From NCBI GenBank assembly GCA_965203735.1, contig OZ241909.1:3038001-3102000 (forward strand): a stretch of DNA of 64,000 bases, written 5' to 3'. The translations under genes and the position numbers were made by a program. The notes below the pieces were generated by a model, which ran no database searches, was not told the DNA's origin, and saw nothing but the letters and a program-made list of their open reading frames with translations. This stretch comes from Bin55 sp965203735 (lineage in GTDB: Bacteria; Pseudomonadota; Gammaproteobacteria; Pseudomonadales; Azotimanducaceae). Below, in pieces: positions 53,505 to 62,867 of the stretch (position 1 is its first letter; each line of letters starts with the position of its first letter).

Positions 53505-54237
53505 CAACGAGCTACTCCGCTACAGTCGGCAGATCATGTTGCCGGAAGTGGAAATCGAAGGTCAAGAGAAAATCCTCGCAGCGCACGTGGCAATAGTCGG
53601 CCTAGGAGGACTAGGATCGCCTGTCGCGCTTTATTTGGCGGCAGCAGGAATAGGACACTTAACGCTGATCGACGACGACGTGGTGGACCCGTCGAATCTT
53701 CAGCGACAAATCGCACACTACGAAGACAGCGTCAACGAGAGCAAAGTTGAATCTGCAGCTCGAGCAATTTCCAACATTAACTCAGCAACCCAGGTTACCC
53801 GTTGTAATGAACGCCTTGCGACTGAAGATCTTTGCAACGTTGCCAGATTCGCAGACGTATTGGTAGACGGTACCGACAATTTTGCAACGAGGTATCAAGT
53901 TAATGAGGCCTCCATCGCAACCCGCACGCCGCTTGTTTCCGGTGCAGCGATTCGCATGGAAGGACAAGTCGCAGTTTTTGATCCGAGGGAGGAATCATCT
54001 CCCTGCTATCGTTGTCTCTATCGGGATGGATCTTCAGAAGACTTGAACTGCGCGGAAAACGGTGTAGTCGCTCCACTTGTGGGAATCATAGGATCTGTTC
54101 AAGCCATGGAAACTATGAAGGTCATTTGCGGATTTCGGGAATCATCTGTGGGCTGGGTCCATTACCTGGACGCCAAACGAATGGAATGGCGCAAACTTAA
54201 GCTGAAAAAGAACTCTACATGTCCGGCTTGCAGTTGA
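53497..54237 (+). CDS. moeB: MoeB/ThiF/HesA-family adenylyltransferase
   Basis: An E1-like enzyme that adenylates the C-terminal glycine of a ubiquitin-fold sulfur carrier (MoaD or ThiS). Motifs: RYSRQIMLPE near the start, nucleotide loop VGLGGLGSP, DDDVVDPSNLQRQ, DGTDNFATRY, and zinc-binding pairs C-Y-R-C and C-P-A-C at the end. I start at the GTG at 53497 (247 residues), inside the last codons of prmC; the frame upstream lacks similarity. MoeB and ThiF cannot be told apart by eye. The position after prmC favours MoeB, with no thi or moa genes close by. Confidence 0.88.
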   Translation: MNDNELLRYSRQIMLPEVEIEGQEKILAAHVAIVGLGGLGSPVALYLAAAGIGHLTLIDDDVVDPSNLQRQIAHYEDSVNESKVESAARAISNINSATQVTRCNERLATEDLCNVARFADVLVDGTDNFATRYQVNEASIATRTPLVSGAAIRMEGQVAVFDPREESSPCYRCLYRDGSSEDLNCAENGVVAPLVGIIGSVQAMETMKVICGFRESSVGWVHYLDAKRMEWRKLKLKKNSTCPACS

Positions 54238-54259
54238 GCGATATCGGGAAAATCTTGAG

Positions 54260-54282
54260 GATGGCGATAATCCAACGCCATC
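54260..54282 (+). terminator. Stem-loop after the hemA operon
   Basis: GATGGCG and CGCCATC form a perfect 7-bp stem with a 9-base loop, 23 bases after the moeB stop, followed by a pyrimidine-rich TCTTCTGTTC. It lacks a true T-run, so it is a candidate rather than a clear intrinsic terminator. A second short stem, TCTCTT/AAGAGA, overlaps its end at 54281-54298. Confidence 0.35.
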
Positions 54283-54534
54283 TCTTCTGTTCAAGAGAAG
54301 GAACATTGTTCATCTGACGCTACTTCTCTCGAAAGACATCGAGATCAAACCGATTACTTATCTCCAAGAAAGTGAAGTATCAGTGAGCAATTTGACGTAA
54401 CGACTTCGAATGAGAGTCGCAGCGACGTACAGTCCTGCACTCAAAGCCTAATTAGGAAGACCCATTAACGATCAGGAGCTCCTCTGCGACCCTGAACGGT
54501 AGAATCGCATCTAACTTTCTACCCTGAAAATTTG

Positions 54535-54792
54535 ATGAGTCTCAATATCAAAAACGAAGAGACATGTCTCTTAGCAGCGGAACTGGCCCGCTTGACTGGC
54601 GAGACAAAAACCGGAGCGATAACGCGCGCTCTGCGCGAACGCTTGGTTCGCGTACAACATGCTCGTAGTGCTCAAAGCAGACTTAAGGAAATGCGTTCCA
54701 TTGCAAAACGATGTGCGAGTCTGATAGGTCCTGGACCTGGATCTGAGGAGCATGGTGATCTGCTTTATGACGAAAGGGGGTTGCCCAAGTGA
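54535..54792 (+). CDS. VapB-type antitoxin (PSK/Rv0623-like)
   Basis: An 85-residue protein beginning MSLNIKNEETCLLAAELARLTGETKTGAITRALRER, read in short pieces as SLNIKN, AAELARLTGE and ITRALRERL. This is the typical DNA-binding half of PSK-operon VapB antitoxins. The C-terminal half is basic and then Gly/Pro-rich and should bind the toxin. I prefer the ATG at 54535 to a TTG one codon before. Its stop overlaps the start of the vapC remnant (GTGA). With the toxin broken it is now an orphan antitoxin or a repressor. Confidence 0.8.
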   Translation: MSLNIKNEETCLLAAELARLTGETKTGAITRALRERLVRVQHARSAQSRLKEMRSIAKRCASLIGPGPGSEEHGDLLYDERGLPK

Positions 54793-55186
54793 TCGTGGAT
54801 AGTTCCGAATTGCTGGCCGTACTCTTCGACGAACCTGACTCGGAGCAATAGGACACGTAGATTACCCATAACCCGTGACTACTTTCTGTTGTCAATGCTC
54901 TGGAATCGGCCATTGTTGCGGAGAGCCGTGGAGGGAGAGACGGTGGAGACTCGCTTGATGACTATCTCACGGCAAGTGGTATTACGGTGGCCCGGTTACT
55001 GAAGAGCAGTTTTCTGAAGCTCGAACTGCGTGGAGACGGTTCGGAAGAGGACGTCATCCGGCAGCGTTGAACTTTGGCGATTGTTTCGTCTACTCCCTAG
55101 CAAAGACTTCAGGCGAACCGTTACTGTTCAAAGGCTTTGACTTTGGCCGAACAGACATTGAGTCCGCTCTGCCTGCTTCAGAATGA
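54789..55186 (+). pseudogene. Decayed VapC (PIN-domain toxin) gene
   Basis: The gene starts with GTG coupled to the antitoxin and reads VIVDSSELLAVLFDEPDSEQ, the PIN first strand, before a TAG at 54849. Two more stops follow in that frame. The frame then resumes with SVVNALESAIVAES near 54885-54926. Another frameshift before 54995 moves the rest to a second frame: EEQFSEARTAWRRFG, HPAALNFGDCFVYSLAK, GEPLLFKGFDFGRTDIE, ending at TGA 55184-55186. All pieces match a full-length VapC in order, so the gene is intact in outline but cannot make a toxin. Confidence 0.85.
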
Positions 55187-55421
55187 CAAGAGCGTCATTT
55201 GTCCTAGACCTGCACTTTCTGCTCTGAATCGTCTGAATCCTGAACGAAACGGAAAAGTTGCTTAGCAAAGCTGCTTTTTCTTTTGTTTCCGATTTCAATT
55301 CAGGACAAGACTCTGTTCTTCAAGCGCTTAGTGGCAATGAGTTAAACGCCATGCTCAGGTGTGCAACGGTGAAGTCATCGCAAAATGGAACCTTGCGGCC
55401 TTCCGATCCGACTACAGCGGG

Positions 55422-56060
55422 TTAGTACCAGATTTGTCGAACACACTCGACTGTTCTTTCGGCCGCATCCTCATACGCAACATCGGGCACATAGTCGGCG
55501 ATGTGCGAGACCTTCATCCCTACTAAGCCGCAGGGATTGATGAATTCAAACGGGGCTAAATCCATCGAAACATTCAGACTGATACCGTGATACGAGCATC
55601 CACGGCGAATGCGCAATCCGATCGCACCGATTTTTCTACCTTCGACATAAACACCTGGACTGCCAGGCATTCGCAGGCCTTCGAGATCAAAAGACTCAAG
55701 AACGTCAATCATGGACTGTTCCAGTCCACGAACCAAATCGTGAACTCCCTGACCACAGCGTCGCAAGTCGCGCAGCAAGTATGCGACAACCTGTCCCGGT
55801 CCGTGATAAGTAACCTGTCCACCGCGGTCTGTCTGTACTACCGGTATGTCTTGGGGAGCCAAGAGGTGTTCAGGCTTTGCGGCTTGTCCTAACGTGAATA
55901 CGGGGTCGTGCTCCGTTATCCACAACTCATCACTTGTTGACTCGTCCCTACCATCTGTAAATTCCTTCATCCTGCCCCATACCGGGACGTAGTCCGTACG
56001 ACCCAGGTGGCGTACTACAAGCTTCGTCGAGTCGGCAATCGGACTAAGATTCGTCGACAT
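55422..56060 (-). CDS. lipB: Octanoyl-ACP:protein N-octanoyltransferase
   Basis: Transfers octanoate from acyl carrier protein to lipoyl domains. The motifs TDRGGQVTYHGPGQ, the conserved Lys of GRKIGAIGLRI and the catalytic Cys of FINPCGL are present. At 212 residues it is of normal length. Its ATG overlaps the end of dacA by 17 bp. The small gene ybeD that usually separates dacA and lipB is absent, and lipA, which often follows, is not in the 235 bp downstream before the vapC remnant. Confidence 0.95.
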   Translation of the reverse strand: MSTNLSPIADSTKLVVRHLGRTDYVPVWGRMKEFTDGRDESTSDELWITEHDPVFTLGQAAKPEHLLAPQDIPVVQTDRGGQVTYHGPGQVVAYLLRDLRRCGQGVHDLVRGLEQSMIDVLESFDLEGLRMPGSPGVYVEGRKIGAIGLRIRRGCSYHGISLNVSMDLAPFEFINPCGLVGMKVSHIADYVPDVAYEDAAERTVECVRQIWY

Positions 56061-57249
56061 CTTCCTCAGGGTCTGTTTCGCTCGAGTCTTGGGGTTTGGG
56101 CTTCGAAGAAAAGAAATCTGCGATAGCTTTCATGATGCCTTGAAAGAAACCAATCTTCTCAACGTCCGCCTGAGCATAGAGATTTTCGGTTGCGATTTCC
56201 TCGCCTCCGACCGAGACGACTAACGTGCCAATAACGTCTCCCGAACTTACCGGAGCTTTGAGCGACTCAACCGGTCTTACCAACATTTTGGCGCTCGAGT
56301 CGCCACGAGGAACTAAGTGCTTGACCGCTGTGCGAAGTCGAGCCTCGACGTTCTCGACCTTGCCATTGTCGACGTCTATCTCGAAAGTCTTCTCGGGACC
56401 AACAAGATTCTTGAACTCGAAATTCCGAAATCCGTAGTTGAACAGTTTGCGAGTTTCGCGAATCCGCACTTCATTGCTTTCGGTGCCCATCACAACGCTG
56501 ATGAGACGCATGCCGTCACGCATTGCAGAAGCGACCAAGCAAAATCCAGCTTCTACCGTGTAGCCCGTCTTCACTCCATCAACTGTGTCATCGAGCGTGA
56601 GCAGTCGGTTGCGATTTGGTTGTCGAATGTCGTTGTATGTGAAATCGAGTTCCGCGTACATTTCATAGTGTTCTGGATAGTCAAGAATCAAAGCTCTTGT
56701 GAGCAACGCGTTGTCGTACGCAGTCGAAAGGTGGTCCACGTCGGGAAGACCTGTTGAATTCTTGAAGACAGTGTCTTCCAACCCCAGATGCTCTCCATAT
56801 TCGTTCATGAGCTTGGCAAACTCGTCATCTGAACCCGAGATGTACTCGGCAAGTGCGACACTAGCGTCATTGCCCGATTGAATAATGATTCCCCGCAAGA
56901 GATCCGAAACTGATACCGTGGTTCCTTCCCTGATGAACATTCGTGAGCCTGGTGTCTCCCATGCAGTCACGCTTACCGGAACCATCTCGTCGATCTCCAA
57001 TCGACCCGAATCAACTTCAGCTGCCGCTACATAGCTAGTCATGATCTTGGTAAGACTTGCAGGTGGCAATTTCTCACGACTGTTGAATTCAACAAGCACT
57101 TTCTTGCTCTGCGCATCCATGAGTACATAGCTCTTCGCCTCGAGCGTTGGCGGCTGAGGCACGATGAAAGTGGCGTGGCTCAACGAGCATAAAAAAACAA
57201 AAACCGAGGCAATTGGGAGACAGGATGATTTCAAGGAAGGATTTCTCAT
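56044..57249 (-). CDS. dacA: D-alanyl-D-alanine carboxypeptidase, PBP5/6 type
   Basis: Trims the terminal D-Ala from peptidoglycan pentapeptides. A signal peptide covers about residues 8-26. The penicillin-binding triads are S-L-T-K (PASLTKIMT), S-G-N (IQSGNDASVALAE) and K-T-G (DGVKTGYT). A C-terminal amphipathic segment near IGFFQGIMKAIADFF is the usual membrane anchor, followed by an unusual acidic tail of about 20 residues. 401 residues in total. Confidence 0.95.
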   Translation of the reverse strand: MRNPSLKSSCLPIASVFVFLCSLSHATFIVPQPPTLEAKSYVLMDAQSKKVLVEFNSREKLPPASLTKIMTSYVAAAEVDSGRLEIDEMVPVSVTAWETPGSRMFIREGTTVSVSDLLRGIIIQSGNDASVALAEYISGSDDEFAKLMNEYGEHLGLEDTVFKNSTGLPDVDHLSTAYDNALLTRALILDYPEHYEMYAELDFTYNDIRQPNRNRLLTLDDTVDGVKTGYTVEAGFCLVASAMRDGMRLISVVMGTESNEVRIRETRKLFNYGFRNFEFKNLVGPEKTFEIDVDNGKVENVEARLRTAVKHLVPRGDSSAKMLVRPVESLKAPVSSGDVIGTLVVSVGGEEIATENLYAQADVEKIGFFQGIMKAIADFFSSKPKPQDSSETDPEEDVDES

Positions 57250-57311
57250 TGACTTGTTGGTAGATAAATACGGTGAAAAGTTTCGATTGCTAAAAGTGCG
57301 TCGGGAACGGT

Positions 57312-58361
57312 CTATAAACCGTCGCGAATGTCCATTGCTAGCTGGTAGACAACCCTCGCATACAACCGGCTTATGTTGTAGCGTGTAATAACGTAGAAAT
57401 TGTCGAACCCAAGAACGTAGTCGTTACGTTCGACTCCCTTCTCGTCATCTAGCCGATATGCGAACAATGCTGCCAACGAGTCATCTGCAGCCTTCGACTT
57501 GACTCCAAGAGAACGCCATTCAGATACAGTCTTGCTTGGTTTTAGATCTTCGTTCGCTAGATCTCCTACATCGGATTGAGCCGGCTCAACGGATACTCGT
57601 TCGAGGATGTCTGCATCGGCAACCCATCCGTGTTCGGAAAAGTAATTGGCAACGCTTCCAATTGCATCCGTCGTATTTGTCCAAATGTCCCGAATTCCAT
57701 CTCCATCAAAGTCGACGGCAAAGTTTCGATAGCTCGACGAGATGAACTGTCCATACCCCATGGCTCCAGCATAAGACCCAACGAGTTCACCTATAGATCT
57801 GCCGTTTCCGCTTGCAGATGAATCGTTCATACGATGGCAGGACTCGTCAAGGTCGAAGGGTTTGATTCTCTCCTCGCATGCAAGAATGAGGAAATGTCGC
57901 AATTCTTCGCTGAAGAACTCCGCTCGTCTTGGATAGTCGAATCCAAGCGTCACGAGGGCGTCAATCACACGGTACTTGCCCAGAAACTTTCCGTAGTAGG
58001 TTTCTACGCCAATGATTGCGGAAATGATGTGAGGCTCGACGCCATAGGCTTCTTCTGCACGTTTGAGGACCTCAGAATTTTCCCTAATGAACTCAATGCC
58101 CGCTTCGACTCTCTCGGGCTGCAAAAAAATGTCCTTGTACTCATTCCAGTACAAGGCTTCTGCGGGCTTGTCCATGATCTCGATGATTTCGGGTACGTGT
58201 TTCGCTTCGCGAAGTACGGACACCAAGGCTTTTCTGTCAAAGTCGAGATCTTCAACCAGCCCATCGATCAGAGCTATAGCTTTTTCGTTCTCGCTGTAGT
58301 CGCCAACGGCGTGTACCGCCAAGACCAACGACACCAACGAAATTACATGCTTGAGTTTCAT
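57312..58361 (-). CDS. mltB: Lytic murein transglycosylase B
   Basis: Cleaves the glycan strand of peptidoglycan. The catalytic Glu is in IIGVETYYGKFLGKYRV, and GAMGYGQFISSSYRNFAVDFDGDG matches the MltB fold with its Ca-binding loop. I choose the ATG at 58361, preceded by AAGGA and followed by signal peptide MKLKHVISLVSLVLAVHAVG, giving 349 residues. It overlaps the rodA stop as ATGA. There is no lipobox Cys at the signal end, so it may be a soluble periplasmic form. Confidence 0.93.
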   Translation of the reverse strand: MKLKHVISLVSLVLAVHAVGDYSENEKAIALIDGLVEDLDFDRKALVSVLREAKHVPEIIEIMDKPAEALYWNEYKDIFLQPERVEAGIEFIRENSEVLKRAEEAYGVEPHIISAIIGVETYYGKFLGKYRVIDALVTLGFDYPRRAEFFSEELRHFLILACEERIKPFDLDESCHRMNDSSASGNGRSIGELVGSYAGAMGYGQFISSSYRNFAVDFDGDGIRDIWTNTTDAIGSVANYFSEHGWVADADILERVSVEPAQSDVGDLANEDLKPSKTVSEWRSLGVKSKAADDSLAALFAYRLDDEKGVERNDYVLGFDNFYVITRYNISRLYARVVYQLAMDIRDGL

Positions 58362-59503
58362 TCCTTGTCCATCCACTGTTTTCGCGTGCAAATTGCCATG
58401 ATGACTCCGAATGAAACGAGCGTAGTCACGGCGGATGTGCCACCGTAGCTAACAAGAGGAAGTGGTAGACCCATTACAGGTAGCAGTCCTACCACCATCG
58501 CGACGTTAACCACGACACAAAGGAAGAAAATAATCGCAATCCCTGCGCCAACAAGATGTCCGAATCCATTCGAAGATTGAATGCTGATATACAGCGCGCG
58601 AATAAAGATTAACAAATAGCAAATCAAAAGCAATGTACACCACAAGAAACCGAGCTCTTCGCCAATGACTGCGAGAACAAAATCAGTGTGCCCTTCAGGC
58701 AAGAAGTCAAGCTGGCTCTGTGTACCCTGGAACAAACCCTTACCGTTCATTCCACCCGATCCAATTGCAATCTTGGACTGCAAAATGTTCCACCCAGCAC
58801 CCTGAGGATCGCTGTCAGGATCGAAGAGCACTAAGATTCGTGTCCGATGGTAGTCGTGTAGCAGGTAGTGCCACGCGACGGGTATGGATGCAGCAACCAG
58901 GAACACCACCAATGCAATCCATCTCCATCTGATCCCGATCAAAAAGATTATTCCCGCAGAACCAAGAAGCAGAATCAATGCGGTGCCGTAGTCTGGCTGA
59001 AGCACGACCATTGCGGTGGGCAGACCAGCAATTGCCAAAACAACACAGAAGTCCAGAAAGTTCATGCGGAAAGACCGCAAGCACAGGTACCACCCAATCA
59101 TTAGCGGTATAGCAAGCTTTAGAAGTTCTGAAGGTTGGAAACGTGGTAGCAACGGTAAGTCCAGCCACCGCTGAGATCCCTTGGACGTTTCACCGATGAA
59201 CATAACAGCCACCAGCAAACCAATGACACCCACATACAAGACAGGAGTCAGTCGAAAGTAGGTCTGTGGCGAAATACTGCAAGCTACAAGCATCAACCCG
59301 AACGCAAAGGCGATTTTGACAATCAGCTTGATCAGTTCCATCTGATCCTTTCCTAAGGAACTGTAGAGAATGACCAAACCAAACGTAGCGACACAAGCCA
59401 AGAGAAACAGGAGTGTCCAATCAAGATTGAAATTTCTTTTGACCGATTCGATCAAGTAGGTATACGGAGGCCGCGAAGATGGGATGCTCAGTAATTCACT
59501 CAC
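58358..59503 (-). CDS. rodA: Peptidoglycan glycosyltransferase RodA
   Basis: The SEDS-family polymerase of the elongasome, partner of PBP2. There are ten hydrophobic helices over 381 residues. Family stretches include GSQRWLDLPLLPRFQPSELLKL, LQPDYGTALILLLGSAG and GMNGKGLFQGTQSQLDFLPEGHTDFVLAVIGEELGF, read as separate blocks. The start is GTG at 59503, inside the last codons of mrdA. Confidence 0.96.
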   Translation of the reverse strand: MSELLSIPSSRPPYTYLIESVKRNFNLDWTLLFLLACVATFGLVILYSSLGKDQMELIKLIVKIAFAFGLMLVACSISPQTYFRLTPVLYVGVIGLLVAVMFIGETSKGSQRWLDLPLLPRFQPSELLKLAIPLMIGWYLCLRSFRMNFLDFCVVLAIAGLPTAMVVLQPDYGTALILLLGSAGIIFLIGIRWRWIALVVFLVAASIPVAWHYLLHDYHRTRILVLFDPDSDPQGAGWNILQSKIAIGSGGMNGKGLFQGTQSQLDFLPEGHTDFVLAVIGEELGFLWCTLLLICYLLIFIRALYISIQSSNGFGHLVGAGIAIIFFLCVVVNVAMVVGLLPVMGLPLPLVSYGGTSAVTTLVSFGVIMAICTRKQWMDKE

Positions 59504-61406
59504 TAGTCACCGCCACAGTTTTGTCCAAGTAGGCATCGATAAGACTACGAACAACGGGTCCAGCGACACTGGATCCGCCGCCGCCGTCCGCGGCTCCATT
59601 CTCAATTACTACCGCAACCGCAATGACGGGATCTTCAACTGGAGCAAAAGCAAAAAACAAGGCGTGCTCCTGTTTGTACTCCTCAATAGGCTCCTCCACG
59701 ACGTCGTCTCCATGAGGAATACCAACGACTTGGACTGTACCTGACTTACCCGCCATGAGATACGGAATGTTCCTACCAATATGCGCCCAAGCAATTCCGT
59801 TCTGAAGATATCCTTGATTGCCCCGATGAACGACAGCACGTAGCGCATCGATCATCAAGAACCAGTCTTCTTCCGATGGCCCATCAACGTGCGAAAGTGG
59901 TCGAGTGAACGCTTCATCTAGATCGATCGGCTGATCGCTCGACATTAGCAGGCGCGGCCTAATCCATTCTCCGCGATTGGCCAGAACAGTTGCGAAGGTT
60001 GCCATCTGTAGTGGTGTGACCAGTATGTCTCCCTGACCAATAAACAGGTTGACGTTGTCTCCGCGATACCAAGACTCTCCCTTGGTCTCGCGCTTCCACT
60101 GCTTCGTTGGCATTAAGCCGCCGACAGCGTCTGCTACATCGATTGCAGTGTTTCTTCCAATTCCGAAGCTATTGGCAAAATGCGCTAGTTCATCTACTTC
60201 TAGACGAGTGCTCATCTCATAGAAGAAGACGTTGGACGAACGATAAATTGCCCGATACATATTGATGGCACCCTGGCCCCGACCGGTGTTATGCTCAAAC
60301 CAGTCTCGCCACACTTTAGTAGAGTTCGGCAATTGGAATTTACCGGTTATGTCCATGATTTCCTCTTGCCAATCCACGAGTTCCTTACTGAGACAAGCCA
60401 AGGCCACAATCGGTTTGAAAGTCGATCCCGGAGGATAAGTGCCTTGAGTTGCACGATTGAACAACGGTGTGTCTCGTCGATTGATCAGATGGTTGTAAGC
60501 TCGATCAGTCATTCCCATGACAAATCCATTCGGATCGTAGGTTGGTTTGCTAACTAGAGTCAGGATCCCACCCGTTTTGGGGTCTACGGCTACAACGGCT
60601 CCACGACGGTCTCCAAGTGCTTCGTCTGCGACTTGTTGCAACCTGGCATCGATGTGCAAGGTAATCGTTCTGCCACGAGCTGGTGGCTCGCTCGTGAGCT
60701 CTCGCATCACTCGGCCGTGGACATTGACTTCTACCGTCCGATGGCCCACTTGGCCATGAAGCGCATCTTCATAGAACTTCTCGACACCCCTACGACCTAT
60801 GAACATCGTTGCGCCATACCTGATAGGGTCCAGACGTTGTAGGTCTTCGGTGGTGATCTGACGTACCGAACCCACCACATGTGCCATGAGATCACTCATG
60901 GGATAGTCGCGCAACGTCTCTGTCGTTACAGAGAGTTCGGGGTAACGAAAACGATTGACCGCAAAGGTTGCGAGCTCCACGTCATTCAAGTGTCGCTTCA
61001 GAATGACCTTCTCGCCTGGCCTCGAGGAGTTCTTCAGACGTTTTCGAAAACTCTCTTCCTCGTCAGCATCGAACGAAAGAATTTCTCGCACCCGAACGAG
61101 CAGTGCGTTGATGTCCTCGACATTCTCACCAACCACCGACAACGATTGAACTTGCTTATTACCTGCAAGAACGGATCCATTTCTGTCGAAGATGAGTCCT
61201 CGAGCGGGAGCTAGCGGCTGAGTAACCAGACGATTGTCTGTAGCGCGTGTCGCGTAACGCTCATGATTGAGTATTTGCAGTTGGAACAGCCGCAACACAA
61301 TGCCCGCAATCAGAACCATGCTAACTGCGCCAACGATAATCGTCCGAACGAACATGGTCTTCTTCTGCTCGTTCGAGACTTGTAATCGAGCTTTATCTAT
61401 CTTCAT
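59496..61406 (-). CDS. mrdA: Penicillin-binding protein 2
   Basis: The transpeptidase of lateral wall growth. It has one N-terminal membrane helix (residues 18-44), a pedestal domain, and the transpeptidase domain with motifs S-T-F-K (PPGSTFKPIV), S-S-N (YRSSNVFFYE) and K-S-G-T (MAGKSGTVQV). At 636 residues it is full length. It overlaps rlmH upstream by 14 bp and rodA downstream by 8 bp, so the block is one operon. Confidence 0.96.
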   Translation of the reverse strand: MKIDKARLQVSNEQKKTMFVRTIIVGAVSMVLIAGIVLRLFQLQILNHERYATRATDNRLVTQPLAPARGLIFDRNGSVLAGNKQVQSLSVVGENVEDINALLVRVREILSFDADEEESFRKRLKNSSRPGEKVILKRHLNDVELATFAVNRFRYPELSVTTETLRDYPMSDLMAHVVGSVRQITTEDLQRLDPIRYGATMFIGRRGVEKFYEDALHGQVGHRTVEVNVHGRVMRELTSEPPARGRTITLHIDARLQQVADEALGDRRGAVVAVDPKTGGILTLVSKPTYDPNGFVMGMTDRAYNHLINRRDTPLFNRATQGTYPPGSTFKPIVALACLSKELVDWQEEIMDITGKFQLPNSTKVWRDWFEHNTGRGQGAINMYRAIYRSSNVFFYEMSTRLEVDELAHFANSFGIGRNTAIDVADAVGGLMPTKQWKRETKGESWYRGDNVNLFIGQGDILVTPLQMATFATVLANRGEWIRPRLLMSSDQPIDLDEAFTRPLSHVDGPSEEDWFLMIDALRAVVHRGNQGYLQNGIAWAHIGRNIPYLMAGKSGTVQVVGIPHGDDVVEEPIEEYKQEHALFFAFAPVEDPVIAVAVVIENGAADGGGGSSVAGPVVRSLIDAYLDKTVAVTSE

Positions 61407-61827
61407 TGTGGTGGTACGGATGACCGTTGACTATGGATCGTGCCCGATAGAGTTGCTCGCACACTACCAATCGAGCGATAGAGTATGGGTAGGTTAGTTC
61501 AGATAGAGACCATACAAAAGCTACCTGACTGCGTTCAGATTCTGAGAATCCATCAGAGTCACCTATTAAGAAAGATACATCGTTTCCGCCAAAGTTCCAT
61601 TGACGATATTTCTTCGCGAGCTCTTCCGTACTCAAGTGTTTCCCCTGTCGGTCAAGCATGACAACAGAAGATGATCCAGCACTTCGAATCATTCTCTCGA
61701 AGCAGGATCGATTCGGATTGTCTCGAATACGAACGAGCACCAGCTCGGGCATCCTTCGAACGTAATCGTCGATGGCGGCATCCAGCCATTTGGGCCCTTT
61801 TCCAACGTGCAGAACTCGAAACTTCAC
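61393..61827 (-). CDS. rlmH: 23S rRNA pseudouridine-1915 N3-methyltransferase
   Basis: A SPOUT methyltransferase acting on helix 69 of assembled 70S ribosomes. The start MKFRVLHVGKG and C-terminal ARLVVCEQLYRARSIVNGHPYHH are typical. The SAM-binding loop reads FLIGDSDGF where most members have L-I-G-G-x-x-G, so the second glycine is Asp. The protein is 144 residues, slightly shorter than E. coli RlmH. Its ATG is 4 bp inside rsfS. Confidence 0.92.
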   Translation of the reverse strand: MKFRVLHVGKGPKWLDAAIDDYVRRMPELVLVRIRDNPNRSCFERMIRSAGSSSVVMLDRQGKHLSTEELAKKYRQWNFGGNDVSFLIGDSDGFSESERSQVAFVWSLSELTYPYSIARLVVCEQLYRARSIVNGHPYHHNEDR

Positions 61828-62186
61828 ATGACGCTTTCAGTCTGGTGAACGGGATCCCAGAGACGTTCGAGTTGATAGAAGTCCCTAGTTTTCCCCTGCA
61901 TCACGTGCAGGACAGCATCTCCATAGTCCACTAGGACCCACTCAGCCGAATTTTGACCTTCTACTCCGAGAATGGGCATCCCAAGTTTTTTTGACTCTCT
62001 CAACAGGTGTTCAACAATCGCTGACACGTGACGGCTGGACGTACCGGTAGCCACAAGCATGGAGTCAGTCATATCGGTTAGCTTTCGGACATCGAGAACT
62101 GTGATATCGAGTGCTTTTATTTCTTCAAGCAGCTCAACGAGGGTAACACTAAGTGTCTGAGTGGTCAGCGAAGGTCCTTTAGCCAC
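61824..62186 (-). CDS. rsfS: Ribosomal silencing factor RsfS
   Basis: Binds L14 and blocks subunit joining when nutrients are low. The conserved block EWVLVDYGDAVLHVM and DFYQLERLW is present, along with DMTDSMLVATGTSSRHV. The protein is 120 residues with a GTG start at 62186, overlapping the nadD stop. The order nadD-rsfS-rlmH is standard. Confidence 0.95.
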   Translation of the reverse strand: MAKGPSLTTQTLSVTLVELLEEIKALDITVLDVRKLTDMTDSMLVATGTSSRHVSAIVEHLLRESKKLGMPILGVEGQNSAEWVLVDYGDAVLHVMQGKTRDFYQLERLWDPVHQTESVM

Positions 62187-62784
62187 GATACAAACGATTC
62201 TTGATTATATGCTTGCAAACTTCGGGATGGATCGACCCAGATACGTCGCATCCTTGGCGAACTCTTCGACGAATTTCCGTTGCAGAGACGTCCAACATCG
62301 GCTTCAAAGATACAAACACACCACCCGGACTATCGAGCAATTGACCCGGTTCCTTCACTATTGAAAAGCCAATCGGCACTTCGTCTGAAGAGGGGCCCAT
62401 CCGCTCCAGCACAAAGAAACTTACGATTTCGGGCAATTCCTCAGCTCGATACCAACTTGAGACGTTTTGGAAGGCATCCATGCCTATCGCCCAAACAATT
62501 GGAACATCACTTGTCTTTGCCAAGTCTCTCAACGTCTCTACAGTACGGGTCGGGCCATCGCGACCATCCTCAAATCGAGATGCCTGTAGAACTGGGTTCG
62601 ACTTGCATGCGAGCAACAACATCGTCCAGCGATCATGAAGGCTGGCAACAGGCGGTTTCCGAAGTTGCGGATTGGGTGCAACCATCATTGTCACAATTGC
62701 ACCGCCCAGAGATTTCGAAACATGGCGTGCGCCATGCATGTGACCAACGTGGACTGGGTCGAAAGTTCCTCCGAAGACAACCAC
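62179..62784 (-). CDS. nadD: Nicotinate-nucleotide adenylyltransferase
   Basis: Forms deamido-NAD from nicotinate mononucleotide and ATP. The nucleotidyl-transfer motif GGTFDPVHVGHM opens the protein, and SATEIRRRVRQG closes the active site. The start is GTG at 62784; 201 residues. The holA gene that often precedes nadD is replaced here by a LON-domain gene 83 bp upstream. Confidence 0.95.
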   Translation of the reverse strand: MVVFGGTFDPVHVGHMHGARHVSKSLGGAIVTMMVAPNPQLRKPPVASLHDRWTMLLLACKSNPVLQASRFEDGRDGPTRTVETLRDLAKTSDVPIVWAIGMDAFQNVSSWYRAEELPEIVSFFVLERMGPSSDEVPIGFSIVKEPGQLLDSPGGVFVSLKPMLDVSATEIRRRVRQGCDVSGSIHPEVCKHIIKNRLYRG

Positions 62785-62867
62785 AATCTACCGATTGCTC
62801 TCACAGATCCCTAAGTGAGGCATATGTTTTTTTGCAACTAAGCATGGCGTTTGGACATCTCTCAGAT

